From Streptomyces hilarionis (lineage in GTDB: Bacteria; Actinomycetota; Actinomycetes; Streptomycetales; Streptomycetaceae): a stretch of DNA of 57,922 bases. The notes under the pieces were generated by a model. The model had not been told where the DNA came from, did no database searches, and saw nothing but the letters and a program-made list of their open reading frames with translations. Location of the stretch: NCBI RefSeq assembly GCF_024539675.1, contig NZ_JAHHIT010000062.1, forward strand, positions 1-57,922, given 5' to 3'. Of the stretch, positions 42,333 through 51,349 are shown piece by piece; position 1 is the stretch's first letter; every line of letters starts with the position of its first letter. The position numbers and the translations under genes are program-made.

Positions 42333-43175
42333 CTACGAGTGCTCGCCGAGCTGGAGGACGCCCGCGAGGGAGAAACACAGGGCGCCGGTCAGGGTGCCCC
42401 AGTTGGCGATGTCGGCGTTGACGAGGCTGCCGGTGGCGGGCCGGGTGTAGGCGGCGAGCGCCGAGACCATGAACAGCACGGACCCGAGCTGGTTGACGAC
42501 GACGATCCACTCCCCGAGGCCGCGGATCCGGAGGTGGATCCGGCCGTGCCAGATCTCCGCGACGGCCAGGTGACCGGAGATCAGGAACAGGGCGCAGCCG
42601 ATCACGTCCGGCGCCCAGATCAGCCGGTTGACCTGCTGCACGCTCAGGCCCTGGAGGAAGGAGTCCAGCAGGTCGACGGCGAAGACGAGCGTGCCCGCGA
42701 ACAGGACGAACGCGCTCAGCCAGTCCACCCGCGCCGGCTCGTAACTCCACCATCGCCAGCGCGGGGTGAGCAGCCGACCCGCTCCGCCGGCCACGTGCCG
42801 GGGCGCGTTGATCACCTGGAGCAGCGAGACGTACCCGCCGAGGCTGAAGAACAGCCCGCCCACGAAGTAGATCGACGCGCACTCGGTGGCGTCGCCGGAG
42901 CCGAACTGGGCCACGGCCGCCCCGGCCGCGAACAGGGCTCCGCCGACGACGAAGGAGATCGCGGAGACGGCGTTGAGCCGCCGCAGCCGGGCGAGGGAGA
43001 CGGCGTCCGCCCGGACGCGACGAGCCGGCCCCGCCCCGAGGGGGCGGACGGAGAGCACCCCCCGCCGGCGCGCGGGGCGCGACTCCCACACCGCGGTGCC
43101 GCCGTCGGGAAGGCGCCAGGTGAGCCGGGTGGTGAACGGTCCCGCGCCCTCGGCGCGCTGCTCAGGTTGCCCCAC
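42333..43175 (-). CDS. Predicted polytopic membrane protein
   Basis: A 280-residue protein. A cytosolic N-terminus of about 65 residues is followed by about six membrane spans (LNAVSAISFVVGGALFAAGAAVAQF; SIYFVGGLFFSLGGYVSLLQV; WLSAFVLFAGTLVFAVDLL; APDVIGCALFLISGHLAV; WIVVVNQLGSVLFMVSALAAY; WGTLTGALCFSLAGVLQL). No recognised domain. The GTG at 43175 has a TAGGCT about 10 bp upstream, consistent with a leaderless transcript. Function unknown. Confidence 0.78.
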   Translation of the reverse strand: MGQPEQRAEGAGPFTTRLTWRLPDGGTAVWESRPARRRGVLSVRPLGAGPARRVRADAVSLARLRRLNAVSAISFVVGGALFAAGAAVAQFGSGDATECASIYFVGGLFFSLGGYVSLLQVINAPRHVAGGAGRLLTPRWRWWSYEPARVDWLSAFVLFAGTLVFAVDLLDSFLQGLSVQQVNRLIWAPDVIGCALFLISGHLAVAEIWHGRIHLRIRGLGEWIVVVNQLGSVLFMVSALAAYTRPATGSLVNADIANWGTLTGALCFSLAGVLQLGEHS

Positions 43176-43290
43176 GGGCCGAGCCTAGATCGCCGGCGGA
43201 CCGGGGTCCGGGCGAAACGCCGCCGTGCCGCACCGCCCGCCGCAGCGGGTGGCAGGCCCCCTCGCCTCGTTCAGCTCGCGGCCACGGACG

Positions 43291-44487
43291 CTAGTCGACG
43301 TCCACGGGGCCGTCGTCCGACTTCTTGTCCTTGCGGGCGGGCAGCTGGAGGAGGCCGTTGGCCTTGCCCTCGGAGCGGTCGCCGGCGGCGCGGGCGCCGT
43401 CGGAGTCCTGGCCGCCCAGGTTCTGGCGGACCGAGTCGAGGATCGTCAGGCCCTGGGAGACCAGACCGGCGGCGATCTCGCCCAGACCGTCCGCCCCGTT
43501 GAGGACGTTGACGTTGGCTCCGGCGAGGCCGCCGGCGGCTTCCTTGACGATCTGCGGGAGCTGGTCGATCAGCATCCGGTCGAGCGCGACCCGGTCGTAC
43601 GAGGCCGCCGCCTCGGCCTGGATCTTCATGCGCTGCGCCTCCGCGGCCGCGAGGATCCTGACCCGCTCGGCCTCGGCCTCGGCGGGCTTGACCACCTCGG
43701 CCACCAGCTGCTGCTGACGCAGCTTGGCCTGGCGCTGGGCCAGTTCCGTCTGGGCGGCGAGCACCTCCTGCTGGGCGTGGGCCTGCGCCAGCGGCCCGGC
43801 CTGGGCGGCCTGCGCCTGGGCGCGGTCGATCTCGGCCGAGTACTCCGCCTGGACGACGGCGGTCTGCCGCGCGTACTCGGCCTGCTTGCGGGCCGCCTCC
43901 TGCTGGGCCTCGGCCGCGGTCTGGGTGGCCTGCGCCTGCGCGATCTGCGCCTGCCGCTGGATGGCCGCCTTGTGCGGGGCGGACATCGCGTCGATGTAGC
44001 CGGTCTCGCCGTCGTCGATCGACTGGATCTGAAGCGAGTCGACGATGAGGCCGATCTTCGCCATCTCGGTCTTGGAGGTGTCCAGGACCTCCGCGGCGAG
44101 CTTCTGCCGCTCGGTGACGATCTCCTCGACCGTCATCGAGCCGATGATGGCGCGCAGATGACCGGCGAAGATGCGGCCGGTGAGCACGGACATCTGCTCC
44201 TGGTCGGAGAGGAAGCGCTGCCCCGCGTTGATGATGCTCTCGTGGTCGTTGCCGACCTTGAAGGCGATGACCGCGCGGACGTGCAGCGCGATGCCCTGCC
44301 GGGTCACGCAGGTCTCGGTGACCTCGGACTCGCACATGGACAGGGTGAGGAACCGGACCTTGCGGAAGACGGGGAGCACGAACTTGCCGTGCCCGGTCAC
44401 CACCCGGAACGGCGCGCCTCCCAGTCCGCGCCTGCCTCCCGAGATCAACATCGCCTCGTCGGGGGCGGGGACGCGGTATCCGAACAT
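43291..44487 (-). CDS. SPFH/flotillin-like protein
   Basis: A 398-residue flotillin. The SPFH domain occupies the first half (FGYRVPAPDEAMLISGGRRGLGGAPFRVVTGHGKFVLPVFRKV...LALHVRAVIAFKVGNDHESI). A long Ala/Gln/Glu-rich coiled coil follows, about residues 180-310, with repeats such as QRQAQIAQAQATQTAAEAQQEAARKQA. Flotillins organise membrane microdomains. The N-terminus has no clear membrane span, so attachment is probably peripheral. The ATG at 44487 follows GAGGAG. It lies 11 bp after the NfeD-like gene, the usual NfeD-flotillin pairing. Confidence 0.88.
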   Translation of the reverse strand: MFGYRVPAPDEAMLISGGRRGLGGAPFRVVTGHGKFVLPVFRKVRFLTLSMCESEVTETCVTRQGIALHVRAVIAFKVGNDHESIINAGQRFLSDQEQMSVLTGRIFAGHLRAIIGSMTVEEIVTERQKLAAEVLDTSKTEMAKIGLIVDSLQIQSIDDGETGYIDAMSAPHKAAIQRQAQIAQAQATQTAAEAQQEAARKQAEYARQTAVVQAEYSAEIDRAQAQAAQAGPLAQAHAQQEVLAAQTELAQRQAKLRQQQLVAEVVKPAEAEAERVRILAAAEAQRMKIQAEAAASYDRVALDRMLIDQLPQIVKEAAGGLAGANVNVLNGADGLGEIAAGLVSQGLTILDSVRQNLGGQDSDGARAAGDRSEGKANGLLQLPARKDKKSDDGPVDVD

Positions 44488-44498
44488 GCCTGTACTCC

Positions 44499-44753
44499 TC
44501 AGCCTGCGTCGGCGGTGTCCTCGCCGAGCGCGTCCAGTGGATCCACCCATTCGATGACGCCGACCTCGCGGCATCCACGCGATTCGATCACAAGCACCGT
44601 CGAGCCGACGGGCAGGGGTGCTTCGGACCATGCGAGGAAGGTCTCCGAGCCGCCTCTGACCCGCACCAGGACCTCGCCGGGCCCCGCGGACCCGCGCGTG
44701 GCGATGAGTAGGTCTCCCGTGCAGCCGAGCACGGCCTCGTCCTGCGGCATCAC
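44499..44753 (-). CDS. NfeD-like small OB-fold protein
   Basis: An 84-residue protein reading LGCTGDLLIATRGSAGPGEVLVRVRGGSETFLAWSEAPLPVGSTVLVIESRGCREVGVIEW, the soluble beta-barrel found in NfeD proteins. It sits directly before flotillin, the standard partner. There is no membrane span; it is a short NfeD1b-like version. GTG 44753 or ATG 44750 may be the start; GGAGG is 7-10 bp upstream. The pair probably works as a membrane-domain module. Confidence 0.72.
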   Translation of the reverse strand: MMPQDEAVLGCTGDLLIATRGSAGPGEVLVRVRGGSETFLAWSEAPLPVGSTVLVIESRGCREVGVIEWVDPLDALGEDTADAG

Positions 44754-44880
44754 CGGCCGTCCTCCTCGTCCTGGCTCCGGTATCCGACGATAGTCCCAGT
44801 GCGGTCGCAGACCCAAAGGGTCGCAGGGCCCGGGTTCACGCCCGGGCCCGGGGGCGGGGGCCTCGGCACGTCACGCGTCG

Positions 44881-46356
44881 TCACACGTCCTCGCGGGCGG
44901 CCACCCGCGCCTTCCGGGGTGCGACGCGACCGGGCTCCGGCTCGGGGCCGTCGGGGTCGCCGCCGTGCGAGCGCCGCCGGGCGAGGACCGCGAGGGAGAG
45001 AGCGAGCAGCAGGACGCAGAGCCGGGCGAACCAGTCGCCGAACCGGGTGTAGACGGTGGCGCCCGCGTCGGCGGGAAGAGCGGCCGTGACCGTGGTGACG
45101 TCGTCGTGGCCCGTGACGCGCTCGGCGAGCACCCGGCCGTACGGGTCGCTGACGGTCAGCCTCCCGGCGCGGGACGCGCGCGCCACGGTCAGGCCGTTCT
45201 CCACCCCGCGGACGAGAGCCATCCGGCTGTGCAGCCGGCCGTCCTCGGTGAAGTCCCAGGCGGGCGCGAGCAGGACGGCGGCGCCGTGGCGGCGGTAGTC
45301 GCGGACCAGGGCCGGGAAGTCCAGGTCCTTGCAGACGATGAGGCCACGGCCGGGGGAGACGAACGTCAGCCCGCCGCCGGGTCGCAGGTCTCCCTCGGCC
45401 CCCGGGATGAGGTGGTGCTTGAGGTACACGACCGGCTCGCCGCCGCGCGCGCGGAACCCGAGCGCGGCGTTGTAGGACGCCCCGCCGCGGTCGAGCACCA
45501 GCCCGACGACGATGTCCTGGCGGCGCTCGACGGCCAGCCGCCGGAGCGGACCGGCCAGGAGCGGCAGGGTCCGCCCGTCGGCGGCGAAGGTCTTCTCCGG
45601 GAGGACGACCGTGCTCGTCGAGCGGGGCAGACGGCGGACGTGTGTGACGTAGCGGTCCAGGAGGCGGCGGCCCGCGGAGGTGGCCAGGGCGACGGTGTCG
45701 TCGGGGCGGTCGGTGTCCAGCAGGGCGACGCGGGCGGTGGTGACGGGATGCGGCTGCGACAGCCTCCACGTGCCGTAGCCGAGCGGCAGGGCGAGGACGA
45801 CGGCGGCAGCCACCAGAACCCGGCCCCTGCGCCGGGCCCGGGGCGCGCCCGCCGCGGCCAGCGCCGCGGGGAGGCCCAGGACCACGAACGTGATGCCCCA
45901 GGGTCCGGTCAGCGAGGCCGTCTGGAGCACCGGCAGCACGTCGGTCTGGGTGTAGGCCAGGCTCAGCCAGGCCCCGTGCGGCAGGGCCAGCGACAGCGCG
46001 TACTCCAGGACGACCCAGCCCGCGGCGACCGCGGCGGCGGCGGTGAGCGGACGTCCGTTCAGCAGCAGGCGGCGGTATGCCAGGGTCAGCAGGGCGAACA
46101 CCAGCGCCTGCCCGACGACGACTCCGGCGGCGGCCGGGAACGGCATCTCCAGGGCGCCGAGGAAGTAGGGCCACATCCTGCTCTGCCCGAGGAGCCAGGC
46201 GAGCCCCGCGGCGCAGCAGGCGGCGCGCGCGCCCACGCGCGGCGCGAGTCGGAGCACCGGCAGGGGCGCGAGCCAGGTGAGCCAGGGCAGCGGGTCGAGG
46301 CCCGTGCCGAACAGCAGCAGCAGGGAACTGGCGAGGGTCGAGACGATTGTGGTCAT
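44881..46356 (-). CDS. Apolipoprotein N-acyltransferase-like protein (Lnt)
   Basis: A 491-residue membrane protein with seven or eight N-terminal spans and a C-terminal extracytoplasmic nitrilase-like domain. The catalytic triad is readable: Glu in VVLPEKTFAADG, Lys in VYLKHHLIPGAEGDL and Cys in LIVCKDLDFPA. Lnt adds the third acyl chain to lipoproteins; Streptomyces often have two Lnt paralogues and mono-N-acylation is variable. The ATG at 46356 has no clear ribosome site. The tail is basic. It is a single gene 73 bp from the response regulator gene. Confidence 0.87.
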   Translation of the reverse strand: MTTIVSTLASSLLLLFGTGLDPLPWLTWLAPLPVLRLAPRVGARAACCAAGLAWLLGQSRMWPYFLGALEMPFPAAAGVVVGQALVFALLTLAYRRLLLNGRPLTAAAAVAAGWVVLEYALSLALPHGAWLSLAYTQTDVLPVLQTASLTGPWGITFVVLGLPAALAAAGAPRARRRGRVLVAAAVVLALPLGYGTWRLSQPHPVTTARVALLDTDRPDDTVALATSAGRRLLDRYVTHVRRLPRSTSTVVLPEKTFAADGRTLPLLAGPLRRLAVERRQDIVVGLVLDRGGASYNAALGFRARGGEPVVYLKHHLIPGAEGDLRPGGGLTFVSPGRGLIVCKDLDFPALVRDYRRHGAAVLLAPAWDFTEDGRLHSRMALVRGVENGLTVARASRAGRLTVSDPYGRVLAERVTGHDDVTTVTAALPADAGATVYTRFGDWFARLCVLLLALSLAVLARRRSHGGDPDGPEPEPGRVAPRKARVAAREDV

Positions 46357-46429
46357 GGGGCGATCGTGTTCCGCGCGGCCGCCCCGGCGCGTCGCTCGCG
46401 CGGGCGCTTCGGGGTCTCACTCCCGCGGG

Positions 46430-47092
46430 TCAGGGACCGCCCGGTGCGACGAGCCCCGACTCGTAGGCGAACACCACCGCCTGCACGCGGTCGCGCAGGC
46501 CGAGTTTGGTGAGCACGTGGCTCACGTGCGTCTTGACGGTGTGTTCGGTGACGACGAGGGCGCCCGCGATCTCGGCGTTGGACAGCCCCCGGGCGACGAG
46601 CCGCAGCGTCTCGGCCTCCCTGGCGGTGAGCTGTCGCAGCCGTGCGGCGAGAGCGGGCAGGACACCGTGACCCGGTCGCCTCACCAGGTCCTCCACCAGC
46701 CGCCGGGTGACCGCGGGCGCGAGCAGCGAGTCACCCGCGGCCACCACCCTTACGGCGTCGGCGAGTTCGTCCCGTCTGATGTCCTTCAGCAGGAAGCCCC
46801 CGGCGCCCGCCCGCAGCGCGTCGTACACGTACTCGTCCAGGTCGAACATGGTGAGCACCAGGACGCGCGAAGGCAGCGCCGAGCAGATCCGGGCGGTGGC
46901 CTCGACACCGTTCATGACCGGCATCCGCACGTCCATGACCACGACGTCGGGCCGCAGTTCGTGCGCCGCCCGGACCGCGGCGGCTCCGTCGGCCGCCTCG
47001 CCGACCACCGTCATGTCGTCCTGACCGTCCAGGATCGCGGCGAACGCCGCACGGAAGAGATCCTGGTCGTCGGCGACGAGAACGCTCAGCAC
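46430..47092 (-). CDS. LuxR-type (NarL) response regulator
   Basis: A 220-residue response regulator. The receiver has VLVADDQDLFRAAF (acidic pocket), the phosphorylated Asp54 in VVMDVRMPVMNG, and the Thr and Lys of VLTMFD and LKDIRRDEL. The C-terminus is a LuxR helix-turn-helix: LTAREAETLRLVARGLSNAEIAGALVVTEHTVKTHVSHVLTKLGLRDR. The GTG at 47092 overlaps the kinase gene end by 7 bp, so the two genes are coupled. Targets are unknown; the inverted repeats at 48224 and 48337 are candidates. Confidence 0.92.
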   Translation of the reverse strand: MLSVLVADDQDLFRAAFAAILDGQDDMTVVGEAADGAAAVRAAHELRPDVVVMDVRMPVMNGVEATARICSALPSRVLVLTMFDLDEYVYDALRAGAGGFLLKDIRRDELADAVRVVAAGDSLLAPAVTRRLVEDLVRRPGHGVLPALAARLRQLTAREAETLRLVARGLSNAEIAGALVVTEHTVKTHVSHVLTKLGLRDRVQAVVFAYESGLVAPGGP

Positions 47093-48189
47093 GCCGCGTC
47101 GCCCACGGCGTCCACGGGGAAGCGCGCGAGGACGGTGAAGCCCCGCGGGCCCGGCCCGGTGCGCAGGGTGCCGCCGCACGTCGTCGCACGCTCCCGCATC
47201 CCGACGATGCCGAGGCCCCCGGGCCGCGGCGGGCCGCCCCGGCCGTCGTCGGAGATCTCGATCTCCAGGTCGCCGCCCCAGCGCACCCGTACGGACACGG
47301 CGCTCGCGGCGGCGTGCTTGCGGACGTTCGTCAGCGCCTCCTGCACGATCCGGTAGGCGGCGACGCCGACTTCGGGCGGTATCCCGCGCGGCTCGCCCTC
47401 CACGGCCAGCCGCGCCGGAAGCCCGGAAGAGCGCACCAGGTCCGCGAGGGTGGCGAGACCGGGCTGGAGCACGTCCGCCGACGGGTCCGCCGGGACGTCC
47501 CTGAGGACGCCGAGCAGCGCGCGCAACTGGGCCAGAGCGGCCCGCCCGGTGTCGGCGATGCGGTCGAAGGCCTCCGTCCGGGCGTCGTCCCCGCGGTCCG
47601 CCGCGCCCCGCCCCGCAAAGGGACCGGCCTCCGCCTGGACGACCATCAGACCGACCGAGTGCGTGACGATGTCGTGCATGTCGCGGGCGATGCGGGCGCG
47701 TTCACGCAGCACCGCCGCGGTCCGCTCCTGTTCCAGACGCCGGGCGCGCTCGGCGTGCTCGGCGGCCTGCGAACGCCGTGCGTGTTCGGCGGCGCCCAGC
47801 GCGAACGCGGCGAGGAACGCCGTCCCCATGAGCGGATAGACGTCGGCGCTCTCGCGCGGCAGGACCAGCGAGAGGGAGACGGCGGCCACCGTGACCGGCA
47901 GCGACACCAGCCGCACCAGGGGGCGACTCAGCGCGGCCACCGTGTACACGCCCACCAGCGGCCCCCAGGGCAGCAGCAGCGGCTTGTGCCACAGCACCAG
48001 CGCGGACATCGCCGCCCCGACGACCAGGGTGACCGCCACCGGCGCCCGCCGCCGCCACACCACCGGAACCGAGGCGAGCAGCGCCAGCGGCGCCGACCAC
48101 CACGGCCCGGGGGACGGCAGCACCGGGACGACCGTGGCCGCGACGACGGCCGACGCCACCAGTGCGTCGACGATCCGTGGGCTCGGCAT
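47086..48189 (-). CDS. HisKA_3 sensor histidine kinase
   Basis: A 367-residue kinase of the NarX/DesK group. About five N-terminal membrane spans (IVDALVASAVVAATVVPVL and following) with no large extracellular loop suggest intramembrane sensing. The H box is RERARIARDMHDIVTHSVGLMVV; the N box is YRIVQEALTNVRKHA and the G box SDDGRGGPPRPGGLGIVGMRERA. The start is ATG 48189 without a good ribosome site; GTG 48234 would add 15 residues. It is divergent from the lipoprotein gene at 48581. Confidence 0.92.
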   Translation of the reverse strand: MPSPRIVDALVASAVVAATVVPVLPSPGPWWSAPLALLASVPVVWRRRAPVAVTLVVGAAMSALVLWHKPLLLPWGPLVGVYTVAALSRPLVRLVSLPVTVAAVSLSLVLPRESADVYPLMGTAFLAAFALGAAEHARRSQAAEHAERARRLEQERTAAVLRERARIARDMHDIVTHSVGLMVVQAEAGPFAGRGAADRGDDARTEAFDRIADTGRAALAQLRALLGVLRDVPADPSADVLQPGLATLADLVRSSGLPARLAVEGEPRGIPPEVGVAAYRIVQEALTNVRKHAAASAVSVRVRWGGDLEIEISDDGRGGPPRPGGLGIVGMRERATTCGGTLRTGPGPRGFTVLARFPVDAVGDAAC

Positions 48190-48223
48190 ACCGTTCAGTG
48201 TCCTGGCCGGCAGCCCCGCACGC

Positions 48224-48241
48224 CTCACTCGCAAGAGTGAG
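48224..48241. promoter_or_regulatory. Inverted repeat CTCACTC-gcaa-GAGTGAG near the histidine kinase gene
   Basis: Seven-base perfect arms with a four-base loop lie 35 bp upstream of the kinase start at 48189. No T run follows in either direction. An autoregulatory site of the two-component system is a reasonable guess. Confidence 0.45.
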
Positions 48242-48336
48242 AGGCGCCGTCCGTCAGTACGGCAGGAGACGCCCCGACGGCGTCCTGCGGTCGATCTCGT
48301 CCCTCGACGGCGCGCTGGGCCGACGGCTCACACGGA

Positions 48337-48362
48337 CATGAATCCTGGACTGACGATTCATG
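48337..48362. promoter_or_regulatory. 8-bp inverted repeat CATGAATC-N10-GATTCATG
   Basis: Perfect 8-bp arms flank CTGGACTGAC. The arm sequence has only 38% GC and stands out from the background. It lies between the divergent two-component and lipoprotein genes, about 220 bp before the lipoprotein. The 18-bp centre-to-centre spacing fits two major-groove contacts by a dimer. Confidence 0.55.
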
Positions 48363-48580
48363 ACGTCCTCCTCGTGATCGTGCGTCGGCTACCGAGTACA
48401 TGCCCCGCAGTAGCCCCCTCCATCCCCCGGTCGTGCGCCGGGCGCGTCCCGGACGGCGCCCCGCCCCACCGAGGGGTCCCGCCCAACGAACCGGTAACGG
48501 CCGGCTTTTCCCGCTGCCCGAAGGTGACCGACCGGGCCCGTTCCCCCTCTTCCTCAGGAGACCGACCCATGGGGGGAACG

Positions 48581-49666
48581 ATGAACTGGTCCAGGACCGT
48601 GGCCGTCGCGGCGGCCGGTCTCGTGCTGTGCGGGTGCGCCGGCGCGACGAGTCCGGGCGCGGCGGGCCCGAGCACGGGCGTGTCCGCGCACTCCGCGTCC
48701 GTCACCTCGGACGGCGGGGGGACGGCGAGCGGCAAGCCCTACCTCGTCCTCAACGGGCAGACGGACGCCCGCCCCGGGGAACGGGTCCACATGATGCTAT
48801 ACGGCGTCAGCCGGGCGCAGGGCGGCGACGCGGTGAGCGCCCGGTCGTCGGCGTTGGGCGCGCCGGTGCGGCTGCGCTGGGAGGACGACCACTACTGGGC
48901 CGTGGGCACACGCAGGATGACGGCCGAGCCCGGCTGGTATCCGCTGGACGTCGCCGTCCACGGCCGTACCGTGGCGGGCGACCGCATCCAGGTCGTCCCC
49001 GCCCGGCGGCCCTCCTTCACCCTGCCGACGGCGCGGGAGGCGACCCGCCCCGGCGAGCCGGTATGGCTGGCCTTCGACGACCTGTACCCCGGCGAGCGGG
49101 GCGCCGACTTCACCGTGCGGTCCGCGGCCCTGCCCCGGCCCGTGCGGCTCGTGCACGACGCCGACACGGACTTCTACAACCCCCGGGCCTTCTCGGCACG
49201 GCCGCGGCTCAGGTCCGTCCTCGCGGACGGCGTCTACGCCTTCGAGCTGTACGGCCCGCACGGCCGCCGCATCGCCGTGAGGCGTCTGACGGTGCGGGCG
49301 TCGCGGCCCGGCGACCGCGACTACCGGGGCAGGGCCCACGGCCCCGAGTTCTACGACCCGGGCCGGGGCTACTCGGGCGGCGCGCACACGGTCCGGGTCG
49401 GCGCGGGGCGCCGCGTCGCGGTCATGTGGCACGACGAGGACCCGGACCCGGGCGAGGAGACGAGGCTGACGGCCGCCTCACCGGCGTTCACCGGGGTCCT
49501 CCACCTCCGCCGCGACGACAGCAAGGGCGCCGACGGCGACGACCCGCGCTACTTCGGCACGGCCACGGTCCGCTCCGACGCCCGGCCCGGCCGCTATCCC
49601 GTGACGATCGTCGCCCACCACGGCCGGGTGAGGAAGACCGCGTACCTCACGGTCACGGCCCGGTAG
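48581..49666 (+). CDS. Secreted lipoprotein with repeated beta domains
   Basis: A 361-residue lipoprotein. The signal MNWSRTVAVAAAGLVLCGC ends in a lipobox with Cys19. A short Ser/Gly linker is followed by three beta-rich segments that share a pattern: VRLRWEDDHYWAV...PGWYPLDVAVHG, VRLVHDADTDFYNPRAF...DGVYAFELYGPHG and the last part ending PGRYPVTIVAHHGRVRKTAYLTV. The PG-x-YP turns suggest tandem Ig-like domains. The start is ATG 48581 (GGGGGGA upstream) or ATG 48569. Function unknown; the divergent two-component system is nearest. Confidence 0.72.
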   Translation: MNWSRTVAVAAAGLVLCGCAGATSPGAAGPSTGVSAHSASVTSDGGGTASGKPYLVLNGQTDARPGERVHMMLYGVSRAQGGDAVSARSSALGAPVRLRWEDDHYWAVGTRRMTAEPGWYPLDVAVHGRTVAGDRIQVVPARRPSFTLPTAREATRPGEPVWLAFDDLYPGERGADFTVRSAALPRPVRLVHDADTDFYNPRAFSARPRLRSVLADGVYAFELYGPHGRRIAVRRLTVRASRPGDRDYRGRAHGPEFYDPGRGYSGGAHTVRVGAGRRVAVMWHDEDPDPGEETRLTAASPAFTGVLHLRRDDSKGADGDDPRYFGTATVRSDARPGRYPVTIVAHHGRVRKTAYLTVTAR

Positions 49667-49782
49667 GGCCCCGGCGCCCGGCAGGGCCGTGAGACGCCCG
49701 GAGAGGGGGCGGGAAGCGGCGTCCTGCCAGGTCCGACGGGGTGCTCGGCGGGCTGTCGCACCCCCGTGCGACACTCGCTGCC

Positions 49783-50436
49783 ATGCTTGGTGTCATCGAC
49801 CTCCCCACCTATCTCGCGGGTCTCGTCCTGATCGTCCTGCTGCCCGGGCCGAACTCGCTGTACGTGCTGTCCGTCGCCGCCCGCCGGGGCGTCCGCACCG
49901 GTTACGCGGCCGCCGCCGGCGTGTGGTGCGGGGACGCCGTGCTGATGACGCTGTCGGCCGCCGGAGTGGCCTCGCTGCTCCAGGCGAACGCCGTGCTGTT
50001 CGGGATCGTGAAGTACGCCGGCGCCGGATATCTGACCTGGCTGGCCGTCGGGATGCTGAGGGCCGCGCGGTCGATGTGGCGGGCCCGGCGCGAGCCGGCC
50101 GTGCCCGACGCGCGGACCGAGGAGCCGGCGGCCGGGGAGCGGCCGTTCCGGCGCGCACTGGCGATCAGCCTGTTCAACCCGAAGGCGATCCTGTTCTTCG
50201 TCGCGTTCTTCGTGCAGTTCGTCGATCCCGGGTACGCCTACCCGGCCGTCTCCTTCGTCGTGCTCGGCGCGTTCGCCCAGCTCGCCAGCTTCCTCTACCT
50301 GACCGCGCTGATCTTCAGCGGCACCCGGCTGGCGGAGGCCTTCCGCCGCCGCAAGCGTCTGTCCGCGGGCGCCACGACCGCCGCCGGCGCCCTCTTCCTC
50401 GGCTTCGCCGTCAAGCTCACCCTCGCGAGCGCCTGA
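49783..50436 (+). CDS. LysE family amino-acid exporter
   Basis: A 217-residue exporter of the LysE/RhtB family, with six hydrophobic segments. LVLIVLLPGPNSLYVLSVAARRG is the family signature. GYAAAAGVWCGDAVLMTLSAAGVASLL and RRALAISLFNPKAILFFVAFFVQFVDP follow. It closely resembles leucine/threonine exporters of the LeuE type. The ATG at 49783 has no ribosome site and the transcript may be leaderless. The next gene starts 26 bp after its stop. Substrate likely an amino acid. Confidence 0.9.
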   Translation: MLGVIDLPTYLAGLVLIVLLPGPNSLYVLSVAARRGVRTGYAAAAGVWCGDAVLMTLSAAGVASLLQANAVLFGIVKYAGAGYLTWLAVGMLRAARSMWRARREPAVPDARTEEPAAGERPFRRALAISLFNPKAILFFVAFFVQFVDPGYAYPAVSFVVLGAFAQLASFLYLTALIFSGTRLAEAFRRRKRLSAGATTAAGALFLGFAVKLTLASA

Positions 50437-50462
50437 GCCGACGGCGGCGGCATACTCGTCCG

Positions 50463-51197
50463 ATGGCCGCCTCCCTCGATCCAGCCGCTCCGTACGCCGA
50501 CATCGCGGCGGTGGGCAGCCTCGCCGCGGCCCTTCGCGCCGCGGCGGACGCGCACGGCCTCGACGTCCCGTTCGAGGCCTCCGCGTCCCAGCCGCTGCTG
50601 CACGCCTCGGTCCCGAGTCCCGCCCCGCACCGGGCGGCCCTGACCGTCCGGGCCTGGGCGGCCGAACGCCGGTGGTCGATCGGCGGGCACGAGCCGTTCC
50701 AGGACCTCGCGCTGGTCACCGGGGACACCCGGGACCTCGTCCAGGTGGCCCTGGCCGCCCAGGGCTGGCACGACGGGACGGCGTTGGACGACATCCACCG
50801 CGCCGCGCCGTTCACGCGCCTCACCGGACGCTTCGAGGTGCCCGACCGGGATCCTGCGGCGCTGGCCGAGTCCGAGTGGCGGCACCTGCGCACGGAGGCC
50901 GACGACAAGGACCGGCCTCGGTACCGGGCCCTCGTCGAGGCCGCCTACGCCGAGCCCGCGCTGCGGGCGCTCTACCCGTTCACCAGCCACGGGACGCTGC
51001 GCTTCTCCACCAGCACCCGCCCGCGTCTCACCGTCGTCCCGCTGTGCCTGAACGCCTGGGGGGAGGGGCCGTACACGCTGAGCGCCCAGTACATGGGCGA
51101 GGCCGTCGCCGAGGCGACGACGGCGGGGGAGGCCGTCGCGGCGGCCCTCGCTCAGCTGCCGCCCCGCCTCGGACCCGTCACCCTCGGAACGCCCTGA
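50463..51197 (+). CDS. DUF6193 family protein
   Basis: A 244-residue soluble protein resembling DUF6193, sometimes labelled natural product biosynthesis protein. Conserved-looking segments are ERRWSIGGHEPFQDLALVTGDTRDLVQVALAAQGW, RALYPFTSHGTLRFSTSTRPRL and GPYTLSAQYMGEAVAEATTAGEAVAAALAQLP. No catalytic motif is evident. The ATG at 50463 lies 26 bp after the LysE-type gene and could be co-transcribed. No biosynthetic gene cluster is nearby, so the label is only a family name. Confidence 0.65.
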   Translation: MAASLDPAAPYADIAAVGSLAAALRAAADAHGLDVPFEASASQPLLHASVPSPAPHRAALTVRAWAAERRWSIGGHEPFQDLALVTGDTRDLVQVALAAQGWHDGTALDDIHRAAPFTRLTGRFEVPDRDPAALAESEWRHLRTEADDKDRPRYRALVEAAYAEPALRALYPFTSHGTLRFSTSTRPRLTVVPLCLNAWGEGPYTLSAQYMGEAVAEATTAGEAVAAALAQLPPRLGPVTLGTP

Positions 51198-51349
51198 GCG
51201 ATCGCCTCCGGGCGGAACGAGAGCGCCGTCGCGCCGACGGCGAGGCGTGCCCGGCGCCTGCCCGCCGGGTCGGAGCGCATCGCGGAACGTGTCGCCCGGC
51301 AGGGCGGCCGGCCCCGCCCCGCGACGCGCTCCGACCTGCCCCGCACGCT

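Larger units (their letters stand above)
48190..48580. other. Divergent two-component/lipoprotein regulatory region
   Basis: These 391 bp separate the histidine kinase and lipoprotein genes and hold no gene I can support. Two inverted repeats stand out: CTCACTC-gcaa-GAGTGAG at 48224-48241, close to the kinase start, and CATGAATC-N10-GATTCATG at 48337-48362, which is AT-rich for this genome. They may be response-regulator sites. Confidence 0.55.
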
